Origin: an uncultured Bacteroidales bacterium | GTDB lineage: Bacteria > Bacteroidota > Bacteroidia > Bacteroidales > UBA932 | Direction of reading: 5' to 3' | Assembly (NCBI GenBank): GCA_904501835.1 | Contig: CAJGBW010000047.1 | Location: 1-11,820 of the forward strand | Length of the DNA stretch: 11,820 nt | Shown here: positions 1 to 7,011 of the stretch, one piece after another | Position numbering within the stretch: the first letter of the stretch is position 1 | How the letters are laid out: every line of letters starts with the position of its first letter | Translations under genes and position numbers: made by a program | Notes under the pieces: generated by a model | What the model saw: the letters and a program-made list of their open reading frames with translations, nothing else | Told to the model about the DNA's origin: nothing | Databases searched by the model: none

Positions 1-1664
1 ACGGCGTTCATGTTGTTCCACTTCACAGCATCGTCCATATAACCGGAACCTGACAAAGTGAAGTTATTATTACCGGATTTGTAAGCAGAGAAACCCGCCA
101 AAAGATTGAGGGAGTGATCATCCAACTGGTCAAAAGTATAACCGATGGTGGTCTCATTGGAAAGAGAGTAGCTGTCGTATTCCTCACGAAGGGCCTCACC
201 TCCCTGGTTCTCACCTTTTGCAGGCAAAGTTCCGGGATAGTAGCGATAAGTATGGCGCTGGAAGAGGAAGTATGAGAACTGACTCTTGATATTGAAGTTC
301 TCAAAAGGATTGATATCCACCTTGAACGTGTGGTTGGTAGAGTGGAATTCCTTATAATAGGTATTCATATCAATCAACATACGAGGCGTGTTGATACGCT
401 GTCCACCACCATACAAGGGGTTCTCGGAGTCACCGGGCTTGATAAGGGGTGAGAGGTACTGGGCAGAGTTCCAATAAGCGGTACCACCGATGGAAGCTTT
501 AGCCATATCCTGGTGACGGTAGGTGTAAGTACCGGAATATCCCACCTTCAACCAGTCGAACAAGTCACGGTCGAAAGCCAAACGGCCGGTAAAACGCTGC
601 TGTCCACTACCTTGAATAATACCCTCTGTATCATTGTACGAGAATGAAGAGTAGTATGATGACTTATCAGTCTTACCTGAAAGGGACAAAGCATAGTTCT
701 GTGTGATGGCAGGACGGGTAATTTCTCCAATCCAGTCTGTACCTACCAGACTCATAGGGTTGGAATACACAGACTCGGAAAGCGGAGAACTTGAACCAAC
801 GCCCTGGTGGTTGGGGTCACCACCGAAATACGCATAGTCATTACGATACATGGCAAACTCCGCTGCATTCATGATGTCCAATTTGGTGGGCAAGTGAGAA
901 ACACCGACATCGGCCTTGAAAGTAATGTTGGGCTTGCCGGAAGTACCACTACCCTGTTTGGTCGTAATGATGATAACACCGTTGGCACCTCTGGAACCGT
1001 AAATCGCAGTAGAAGAGGCGTCCTTCAACACGGAAATGGACGCGATGTCATCAGAGTTGATATCGTTCAAGTCGTTGATGGCATCCATCACACCGTCCAC
1101 GACGATCAAAGGCTCGTTGGAAGCGGTAATGGAACGGGTACCACGGATACGGATGGTAGAAGTAGAACCCGGCGCACCGTCGGTGGACATAAAGTCGGCA
1201 CCTGCGATACGTCCCTGAAGGGCATTGTCAATGGAAAGGGCGGGCGTATCTTTGATATCACCCATCTTCACGTTCACAACGGAACCCGTCAAGTCGGATT
1301 TCTTTACAGAACCATAACCGATGACCACCACGTCGTCCAAGATGTTCTGGTCCGGACTGAGGACAATGGTAAGTTGGGTCTGGTCACCCACCGTCACGGT
1401 TTGGGTAGCAAAACCGATATAGGTAATTGTCAAGACATCACTGGGTTTTGCTTGAATGGTAAAGTTACCGTCAAGGTCGGTAATCACACCCGTAGAGGCG
1501 TCAGAACCAATCATGACCGCAGCACCGATCAAAGGGAAGTTATCATTATCGAAAACGGTTCCGCTGATGGTTTTCTTTTGGGCTGACGCATTCTGCGACA
1601 TCAACAACGCGCACAAGCAAAGCGACGCTGTCAAAACAACCCGGTATAAGTTTTTAAGTTTCAT
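1..1664 (-). CDS. SusC/RagA-family TonB-dependent outer-membrane receptor (C-terminus beyond window)
   Basis: The gene encodes a TonB-dependent outer-membrane transporter that would import substrate bound by partner surface lipoproteins. Its ATG lies only 2 bases after the stop of the preceding lipoprotein gene, so it is translated as part of that operon. 554 codons are visible of a family that usually has about 1000 residues; the barrel is cut by the window edge. Seen in order: a signal peptide ending ASA|QK (residue 28); a carboxypeptidase-regulatory-like domain (about 32-103, with ISGTVFDNDNFPLIGAAV and GVITDLDGNFTI); the SusC-typical DDVVVIGYG stretch (about 110-118); then the plug with LIVVDGVMD and the signature SVLKDASSTAIYGSRGANGV (about 210-229). 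The remainder has alternating barrel-like strands such as SSYYSSFSYNDTEG. I see no frameshift. A SusD partner would be expected beyond the left edge. Family assignment is secure; the substrate is inferred only from the neighbours. Confidence 0.96.
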   Translation of the reverse strand, partial: MKLKNLYRVVLTASLCLCALLMSQNASAQKKTISGTVFDNDNFPLIGAAVMIGSDASTGVITDLDGNFTIQAKPSDVLTITYIGFATQTVTVGDQTQLTIVLSPDQNILDDVVVIGYGSVKKSDLTGSVVNVKMGDIKDTPALSIDNALQGRIAGADFMSTDGAPGSTSTIRIRGTRSITASNEPLIVVDGVMDAINDLNDINSDDIASISVLKDASSTAIYGSRGANGVIIITTKQGSGTSGKPNITFKADVGVSHLPTKLDIMNAAEFAMYRNDYAYFGGDPNHQGVGSSSPLSESVYSNPMSLVGTDWIGEITRPAITQNYALSLSGKTDKSSYYSSFSYNDTEGIIQGSGQQRFTGRLAFDRDLFDWLKVGYSGTYTYRHQDMAKASIGGTAYWNSAQYLSPLIKPGDSENPLYGGGQRINTPRMLIDMNTYYKEFHSTNHTFKVDINPFENFNIKSQFSYFLFQRHTYRYYPGTLPAKGENQGGEALREEYDSYSLSNETTIGYTFDQLDDHSLNLLAGFSAYKSGNNNFTLSGSGYMDDAVKWNNMNA

Positions 1665-1666
1665 AA

Positions 1667-2950
1667 TCAATTATTAGAGGCACCTCCCAATACCTGATCT
1701 TTTCCACTCTTGCCACCATTGAGTTGGTAGAAATCCTCGTCAAATTTGGCATTCACTCTATAAATATAAATATCATCCAAGAAGATACGGCTGTTTTTGG
1801 CAGCGGGTGTATCGGACATGGAGCCTGCAATAAAACGCACGGTCGTATTGGCGGTAATCGGGTTGGCCTTGGTGCTTTCAATGAACACAAGGTACTCACC
1901 TCCGTCAAACATATTCGCAGGGAAGTCAGGATGCATGCGATTGTAAGTAGGGATGTCATTGAAAGTGATGCTGGTTGCACCTGTTGTGATGAAATCACGA
2001 ATCACACCACCCCCTACGACTTCAATGGTAAGGGTATTGTTATCCACCTCATCAGCAGCCGGAGCAATGGCTACAGACATGGGTTTAATCAACTCTGTAC
2101 CACCTTCGCCGGGATTGTTCGGATCGCTGGGAGTCGGATCATCGGGCGTAGGATCGGGTTCCGGTTCCGGTTTGGGATCTTCCGGTTGCTCACCATCGCC
2201 ATAAACTCCCTCGGTATCACCATAGAAGTCGCCGGTAGAAGGACCATTTTGTACAACCGCCTTGAAGGAAACGACCAACAAAGAATCATAACGCATCATA
2301 GCCTCATGGGGCGCAATCAAATCCGCACCCATACCATCGCTGTTACCCAATTTGATATAACCGGCCTTTGCATACACCCAAGCCTTTTCCTGACCGGGGA
2401 TGATGGTCGTTTTGAAACCTTTGTTCTTCTGCAAGTTCGTCCAATTCTCATAGACAACGTCGCTGATGGTCTCGTTCGGTTTTTCAGAACCTGTCAACCA
2501 AGAAAAATCACTGGCAACACGGGCGGTAAGACCCTGATCCACAACAAAGAAACGGCCGGCATGAATTTCGGGTGCCTTCAACATCAAGACGCCGCTTCTC
2601 TTCTCATAAACAGCCTCTTCGGAAAGTTTGTCTGCAGAAACAGTAATTTTCCAAAGACCGTCTCCGATGGACTGCAAAGGAGAAACGTGGGCCCAGGGTT
2701 TAACCTGACCAAACTCGTCGATGTTTCCATCCTGCCATTCGAGGTCGAATTGGATGTTACTCTTTATATATAAGGTAACCTCTCCACCCCTAACCGGCAA
2801 ATGGGTGCGTTCCAAAGGTTCAACGCAATCGGGCGTCGCATACACCTCAATGAACTCTTTTCTGAGCGCATTGGGGTCGTCGTTCTGACAAGAAGCCACA
2901 ACAAAGGCGATTGCGAACAATACAAAATATATGAATCGATTAGTTTTCAT
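1667..2950 (-). CDS. Surface-type lipoprotein with BACON-like and jelly-roll-like regions, in the SusC operon
   Basis: This is a predicted outer-membrane lipoprotein of 427 residues. The signal peptide ends in a lipobox (VAS before Cys21), and the mature start C-Q-N-D-D has the early acidic residues associated with surface export in Bacteroidota. Residues about 45-140 resemble a BACON/Ig-like module: a strand pattern with LPVRGGEVTLYIKSN, a tryptophan followed by HVSP, ITVSADK, and a closing VVDQG. From about 150 to 402 the pattern is that of a Bacteroidota jelly-roll binding domain, with AGYIKLGNSDGMGADLIAP and the closing strand SRIFLDDIYIYRV. This region is interrupted at about 253-284 by a linker of Asp, Glu and Pro. 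I see no catalytic motif. It sits between an EEP-domain lipoprotein gene (14-base gap) and susC (2-base gap), the place of a SusE/F-like binding protein. It is not a SusD homologue by any motif I can see. Ligand binding is inferred, not shown. Confidence 0.85.
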   Translation of the reverse strand: MKTNRFIYFVLFAIAFVVASCQNDDPNALRKEFIEVYATPDCVEPLERTHLPVRGGEVTLYIKSNIQFDLEWQDGNIDEFGQVKPWAHVSPLQSIGDGLWKITVSADKLSEEAVYEKRSGVLMLKAPEIHAGRFFVVDQGLTARVASDFSWLTGSEKPNETISDVVYENWTNLQKNKGFKTTIIPGQEKAWVYAKAGYIKLGNSDGMGADLIAPHEAMMRYDSLLVVSFKAVVQNGPSTGDFYGDTEGVYGDGEQPEDPKPEPEPDPTPDDPTPSDPNNPGEGGTELIKPMSVAIAPAADEVDNNTLTIEVVGGGVIRDFITTGATSITFNDIPTYNRMHPDFPANMFDGGEYLVFIESTKANPITANTTVRFIAGSMSDTPAAKNSRIFLDDIYIYRVNAKFDEDFYQLNGGKSGKDQVLGGASNN

Positions 2951-2964
2951 AAGCGTATCGTCAT

Positions 2965-5598
2965 TTATTTAGACATATCAAATTCCACGAGAACAGGTCT
3001 GTGGTCAGAAGGGTCACAGAAGCTCTGTCCTGAATCCGGATCCAACAAAGGATTGGTTCTCGGGTTAGACCACACGTCACGAATTGATGTTGAAAGCACG
3101 GTCGCTCTCTTTCTCATGGATTCACTACCATACATGATATCAATACGGGATGCACCGGCGGAGCTGAGGAAACGACCGGGACCTTGGTAAGGAGAACCGG
3201 CACCCTCACGCGGAAGGTCATACAAACGCTTGCCGTTCTTCGCACCGGAGAAGACTGTATTGGCATACACCCATTTGGTACGAGTCGGTTCATAGAGCTC
3301 GTTCTGCTCATAATACTCCATATCCAAAGGAGAGATGGAGTTGGTATCACCCATCAAGAGCCAGTTGGTCACGCTGGAATAAGTAGAACTGAAGAAAGTC
3401 TTGTTCATGATGCTGGTCGCCTCGTATTTCTGATAGTCACGACCTTCCTGTTTGTCGATTGACGCCTGGGTTTGTCTTCCGGGCCAGAAAGCCTGCGGCC
3501 ACAAGTGCAAGCTGACGATATCGATGCTTTGACCACCGGCGCTCACGCGGAAGTGACCGGCACCGTGCATGATATACTGACCGGAAGTGGAGCCCTCGAC
3601 GATACGACGGATGGTTGTAATCGGCGTGCGGCTGGTAATTACCTGCGGGTAGTTGTCGCGATAACCACTGACAGCATGGTAGTTGTGTCCCCAACGTTTG
3701 GCCAAGGCTGCCCATTTGGGATCAGTCAAGGCGCTGGTCGCATCCGTATTGCTACGTTTGTCCTTCATATTGGTAAACAACTGCCAGTTGCCCGTACCTG
3801 TACTGGTTGCAGTACCGGTGGTGTAGATACTCTGAGACTCACAGAATACGCAGATATCCACATCCCACTGCTTCATCCACTCAACAAAGTTATTGAAACT
3901 GTTGCCCTGGTCAGACCACATACCGTTCTGAATGTTGTAGAGCATCACACGAATCTTTTTGCTGGGAGCCTGGTAAGGTGTGCCATAGATTTCTACGTTG
4001 TCAATGTAGTGTCCGTGCTTGATGCTGGTACCTGTATCCACGCCCCACAAACTGAAGGCTGTCGTCTCACCCACGTTTTCAATGGTCATCTCAACATGAT
4101 GCCAACCATCTTTGTATTCGTCGGAAGTCGGCGCTTTCAAATCCTTGCGACTCATGGTGCAAGTATTCAAGAAGCCATGGGTATAGGTATTGTTACCATT
4201 GTACTCGGTCTCCAAAGTCAAAGGAACGCCGTCAATCTTCACTTCGGTCACGATACCACCGTCATTGACATGGGTACAGAAGGTATCCTCGGTGCCATAA
4301 CGGAAGCAAACATCGTAGGAAACCCTCACGGTGTAAATCTTACCCTTGAACTGCGGGAATTGCGCAATCTGGTAAGCACCACGGGTCTCATCGGCACCAC
4401 CGCAAGAAACACATCCCTGGAACTCCTGACAACGATACATGTAAGTCAAATCTGCAATGTTGCGGCTTCTGACATACTCCTTGCTCACCGTGGGACGCTC
4501 GCCGACTGTCCAACCGGAAACCGTTGCCCAGTTTGCCTGAATAAAGGCAGAACCCGGCGTCGTGTTAGCGACTTTGGTAAAGGCGTTTTCGGTACCTTTG
4601 CGCTCGGTAGGATTGTCATTGAGGTTGGTTGACGCGGTCGGAGCGTAAGACATCACAGCCGAATTACCCTGCACGTTACCACCCCATACGAAGTTGTCGA
4701 AATGCTCGAAGAAGAGCAGGTCGGACGCGGGCGCGTACGTGAAAGAGAAAGGCTTCATCTGACCGGCAGCTACTTCAAAGGCAGGAATATCAAACACCTG
4801 TCCCTTGTGATCCATATCGGTAACCGTCAAAGTCAAACCCTTTGAATAGTTTCCTTTGGACAACAAAAGATAGAAATGGGTGCCCCCATCGGTGATTTTC
4901 ACACCGTCGCCCTCGTTGGTACAGTTCAGGTTGACAAAATTGACACCCTCATAGAGCACATAGCCATCTTCCAAATCGTAAGATGCTACACCGGCTAGGT
5001 TGTGCGCAACATCTTCCTCGGTCGCTTTGTTGCGAACATGAACGGAAGCAATTTTGGCGTTACCCTTCAAAGTGATATCCAAAGCAGCAATCACCTCTTT
5101 GAACACCATTTTGTTGCCCGTTGCCTCTGAGTACTCACCCAACATCGGATAAGTAGCGAGCTGATCTACCGTCGTCTCATAGAACTGAGAATACGGGATA
5201 ATCAAATCTCTCAAAGGATACTCTCCCCCCGGCAAGAACCAGTCTTTGGATGCCTGCGGATAGCAGAACATCTTGTAGGTTCCTGTCTTAGACTCAGGAA
5301 TATCCACATAGGCAGCACCATCAGAAGACATGATGGGGTTGTAAACTGTGGACTTCACATAGACCTCATCAGAAGAAGAAAACGTGTGTTTGCTTCCGCC
5401 GACTGAAGTCCTGAGACTGCCGCTCTCTGCATCTAGATAGAAACGGACCATTCCCCCTTCGGGTACCAGCGGCATCACCGTTTCCTGCTCAACTCCACCA
5501 CCTTTTGCGTAATCGGCTTTCGGATCAACACAGCTGAAAACAGCCATGCTCATCAGGACGATTGCACACGAGGCGAGGATTACACTCTTAGGCTTCAT
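2965..5598 (-). CDS. Large lipoprotein with C-terminal endonuclease/exonuclease/phosphatase (EEP) domain
   Basis: This 877-residue lipoprotein is the first gene of the operon. The signal peptide ends with a lipobox (VFS before Cys23). Residues about 30-290 form a beta-rich region somewhat like fimbrillin/Mfa-type modules, ending AAGQMKPFSFTY. Residues about 295-540 look like a jelly roll (DGWHHVEMTIENVG, then YIDNVEIYG) and contain six cysteines. The EEP domain spans about 547-877 and keeps the family's catalytic and metal-binding set: N555 (LYNIQNG), E587 (VFCESQ), H698 (SLHLW), D751 and N753 (GDTN), D820 (SRIDIMY) and the D865-H866 pair (SDHRP). The fold covers DNase I, sphingomyelinases and inositol phosphatases, so it should be a metal-dependent phosphodiesterase or phosphatase. 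Which substrate cannot be told from the sequence. With a SusC-like receptor downstream, extracellular nucleic-acid or phospholipid scavenging is a reasonable inference. The leader is A-rich, without Shine-Dalgarno, and the promoter lies at 5646-5677. Confidence 0.9.
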   Translation of the reverse strand: MKPKSVILASCAIVLMSMAVFSCVDPKADYAKGGGVEQETVMPLVPEGGMVRFYLDAESGSLRTSVGGSKHTFSSSDEVYVKSTVYNPIMSSDGAAYVDIPESKTGTYKMFCYPQASKDWFLPGGEYPLRDLIIPYSQFYETTVDQLATYPMLGEYSEATGNKMVFKEVIAALDITLKGNAKIASVHVRNKATEEDVAHNLAGVASYDLEDGYVLYEGVNFVNLNCTNEGDGVKITDGGTHFYLLLSKGNYSKGLTLTVTDMDHKGQVFDIPAFEVAAGQMKPFSFTYAPASDLLFFEHFDNFVWGGNVQGNSAVMSYAPTASTNLNDNPTERKGTENAFTKVANTTPGSAFIQANWATVSGWTVGERPTVSKEYVRSRNIADLTYMYRCQEFQGCVSCGGADETRGAYQIAQFPQFKGKIYTVRVSYDVCFRYGTEDTFCTHVNDGGIVTEVKIDGVPLTLETEYNGNNTYTHGFLNTCTMSRKDLKAPTSDEYKDGWHHVEMTIENVGETTAFSLWGVDTGTSIKHGHYIDNVEIYGTPYQAPSKKIRVMLYNIQNGMWSDQGNSFNNFVEWMKQWDVDICVFCESQSIYTTGTATSTGTGNWQLFTNMKDKRSNTDATSALTDPKWAALAKRWGHNYHAVSGYRDNYPQVITSRTPITTIRRIVEGSTSGQYIMHGAGHFRVSAGGQSIDIVSLHLWPQAFWPGRQTQASIDKQEGRDYQKYEATSIMNKTFFSSTYSSVTNWLLMGDTNSISPLDMEYYEQNELYEPTRTKWVYANTVFSGAKNGKRLYDLPREGAGSPYQGPGRFLSSAGASRIDIMYGSESMRKRATVLSTSIRDVWSNPRTNPLLDPDSGQSFCDPSDHRPVLVEFDMSK

Positions 5599-5645
5599 TT
5601 TTTTGGTTATTTTGTTTTGTTAATTTTTTGGCGTTATAAAACAGA

Positions 5646-5677
5646 CAAATATACGAATTTTAAATTCAATAAACAAA
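5646..5677 (-). promoter_or_regulatory. Bacteroides-type promoter of the EEP lipoprotein-SusC operon
   Basis: Read on the minus strand, a -33 TTTG (5674-5677) is followed after 20 bases by TATATTTG (5646-5653), an exact match to the Bacteroides -7 consensus TAnnTTTG. This would start transcription near 5640 and leave a leader of about 40 bases. Two perfect inverted repeats occupy the spacer and the -33 region and are listed separately. Confidence 0.75.
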
Positions 5678-5684
5678 GTTTATT
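5655..5684. repeat. Two abutting inverted repeats inside the operon promoter
   Basis: Positions 5655-5667 form a 13-base palindrome (GAATTT, one central base, AAATTC) lying exactly between the -33 and -7 elements. Immediately next to it, 5668-5684 is a second perfect inverted repeat (AATAAAC, 3-base centre, GTTTATT) that covers the -33 TTTG. The placement is that expected of repressor or activator sites. The region is A/T-rich, so chance symmetry is possible. No regulator gene lies in the window. Confidence 0.4.
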
Positions 5685-5704
5685 ATGAATCATCCGGCAA
5701 AACG

Positions 5705-5998
5705 CTAATCTTCAACGATATAGACATCTTCATCTTTCGCGCAAAAACCCAGGTTTTCGCGGGCATACTCTTCCGCAGCATCAGCGCTGGAGTTCATTTG
5801 TTCAATGCCTTTATCCAACGCATCGATGTTCTTTTCCAAGTTTCGCAACTCACGATTTTGCTCACCAATTTCAAAGGCGGCGCCCATCCAAGTAATGAGA
5901 TTGTTCTTGCGAAACATCAGCAACAAAAGAAAAGAAGTCAGCAGAATCACCCAGAAAAGATTTCGGTCCTTTCGCAACCATTCGAATATTTTTTTCAT
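5705..5998 (-). CDS. ftsB: FtsB/DivIC-like cell-division (septum formation initiator) protein
   Basis: The product is a 97-residue bitopic membrane protein with the FtsB/DivIC layout: a short basic N-terminus (MKKIFEWLRKDRN), one transmembrane helix at about residues 12-29, a coiled-coil-forming stretch at about 44-72 (QNRELRNLEKNIDALDKGIEQ), and the family's C-terminal signature YARENLGFCAKDEDVY at 78-93. Proteins of this family join an FtsL-type partner in the divisome and help activate septal peptidoglycan synthesis. Length is typical. The gene has its own divergent promoter (-7 at 6040-6047) and is separated from the EEP lipoprotein gene by 106 bases that hold that operon's promoter, so the two are probably not cotranscribed by design. 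Sequence alone does not settle whether to call it FtsB or DivIC. Confidence 0.88.
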   Translation of the reverse strand: MKKIFEWLRKDRNLFWVILLTSFLLLLMFRKNNLITWMGAAFEIGEQNRELRNLEKNIDALDKGIEQMNSSADAAEEYARENLGFCAKDEDVYIVED

Positions 5999-6024
5999 AA
6001 ATTTTATGTTTACCGTCCTTAAAA

Positions 6025-6057
6025 CTTGATTATTTTACGCAAAAATAACTAAATTTG
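6025..6057 (+). promoter_or_regulatory. Promoter of the nucleotidyltransferase-CPBP protease unit
   Basis: TAAATTTG at 6050-6057 is an exact -7 match, preceded after 21 bases by CTTG (6025-6028), one base off the -33 TTTG. Transcription would start near 6064, about 18 bases before the ATG at 6082. It interlocks with the divergent ftsB promoter, the two -7 boxes being two bases apart. Confidence 0.6.
6040..6047 (-). promoter_or_regulatory. -7 element of the ftsB-like gene promoter
   Basis: On the minus strand this reads TATTTTTG, matching TAnnTTTG, about 41 bases before the ATG. There is no good TTTG at the usual -33 distance; the candidates fall 11 and 25 bases away. It is therefore a partial promoter match. 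Confidence 0.5.
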
Positions 6058-6081
6058 TCAAAACATCTAAAACAAAAAACA

Positions 6082-7011
6082 ATGAAACCTACGTTATTAG
6101 TTCTTGCTGCCGGAATGGGAAGTCGCTACGGTGGTCTTAAACAGATGGACGGACTCGGTCCTAATGGAGAAACGATCATTGATTATTCCATCTACGACGC
6201 CGTACAAGCCGGCTTTGGAAAGATTGTCTATGTCGTTCGCGAATATTTCCGCGAGGATATGGAAAAAACTGTCAGAGAGAAATACAAGAACGTGAAATGT
6301 ATTGACGGAACTGACTTGGAATTTGATTTTGTCGTTCAGGAATTGAATAAAATCCCGGCTGGCTTCACCTTGAATCCCGACCGCCAGAAACCCTGGGGTA
6401 CTGCACACGCCGTATTGATGGGCAAAGAGGTTATCAACGAGCCTTTCGCCGTCATCAACGGAGACGATTATTATGGCAAGGAGTCCTTCCAGATTTTGGG
6501 TGACTGGTTGCGTGCTCACGAAGGTTCGACCGGATGCTACACCTTGATTGGTTTTGAGTTGGGCAACACCCTTTCTGAAAGTGGTGGAGTAAGCCGCGGC
6601 ATCGGAAGTGCTGATGAAAATGGCGTTCTCACACACGTGGAAGAGCATCACAACATCGCTCGTGCCGAAGACGGAAAAATCTACGGCGACAATGCCAAAG
6701 GCGAAAAAGTCTGCATCGATGAGAAAGCACTTTGCTCTATGAACATGTGGGGCTTCACTCCCGATTACTTCGAGAAGAGCGAGAAAGTATTTGAAGAATT
6801 CATCGAAAAGAATATCAACGAGTTGAAGGCAGAATTCTACATTCCTTACGCCATTGACTGCATGATTCAGAACCAGAGCGCCAATACTGAATTGCTGGCA
6901 ACTCCGTCACGCTGGTTTGGTGTCACTTTCAAGGAAGACCGCCCTGCTGTAGTAGCCAAATTCCAAGAATTGGCAGACACGGGAATTTATCCCACTCCCC
7001 TTTACAAATGA
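6082..7011 (+). CDS. Sugar-phosphate nucleotidyltransferase-family protein
   Basis: The 309-residue product belongs to the NTP-transferase (nucleoside-diphosphosugar pyrophosphorylase-like) fold, which joins a nucleotide to a sugar 1-phosphate or similar. It begins MKPTLLVLAAGMGSRYGGLK, the nucleotide-binding loop with G11, G13, R15 and K20 of the family pattern. WGTAHAV follows at about 105-111 and a metal-binding NGDD at 126-129. A longer reading from the TTG at 6055 is rejected because that codon lies inside the promoter -7 box, whereas the ATG at 6082 starts right before the conserved strand. The stop overlaps the start of the CPBP protease gene (ATGA, 4 bases), suggesting translational coupling. 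The actual sugar and nucleotide cannot be read from the sequence. No kinase, epimerase or glycosyltransferase partner lies in the window. Confidence 0.9.
   Translation: MKPTLLVLAAGMGSRYGGLKQMDGLGPNGETIIDYSIYDAVQAGFGKIVYVVREYFREDMEKTVREKYKNVKCIDGTDLEFDFVVQELNKIPAGFTLNPDRQKPWGTAHAVLMGKEVINEPFAVINGDDYYGKESFQILGDWLRAHEGSTGCYTLIGFELGNTLSESGGVSRGIGSADENGVLTHVEEHHNIARAEDGKIYGDNAKGEKVCIDEKALCSMNMWGFTPDYFEKSEKVFEEFIEKNINELKAEFYIPYAIDCMIQNQSANTELLATPSRWFGVTFKEDRPAVVAKFQELADTGIYPTPLYK

Noticed and set aside
807..1586. A 259-codon plus-strand open frame opposite susC
   Set aside because: The minus frame is a textbook SusC plug. The plus-strand translation is rich in Gly, His, Thr and Val, as expected from antisense reading.
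1724..2773. A 349-codon plus-strand open frame opposite the 427-residue lipoprotein gene
   Set aside because: The opposite strand has a lipobox, a BACON-like module and operon spacing. The plus frame is composed of shadow-type sequence without domains.
3472..4632. A 386-codon open frame on the plus strand opposite the EEP lipoprotein gene
   Set aside because: It is antisense to a gene with intact domains and a clear promoter, and its translation has no recognisable domain or signal. It is a shadow of biased codon use.
5668..5684. The AATAAAC/GTTTATT inverted repeat as the terminator of the ftsB-like gene
   Set aside because: No T-run follows on the minus strand, and the repeat overlaps the -33 of the next promoter. 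An operator-like reading fits better.
5798..6029. Two short plus-strand open frames opposite the ftsB-like gene
   Set aside because: They run through the divergent promoters and are antisense to a conserved division gene.
6055..6081. An upstream TTG start for the nucleotidyltransferase
   Set aside because: The TTG is part of the -7 promoter box TAAATTTG and would lie upstream of the expected transcription start. The ATG at 6082 begins right at the conserved first strand.
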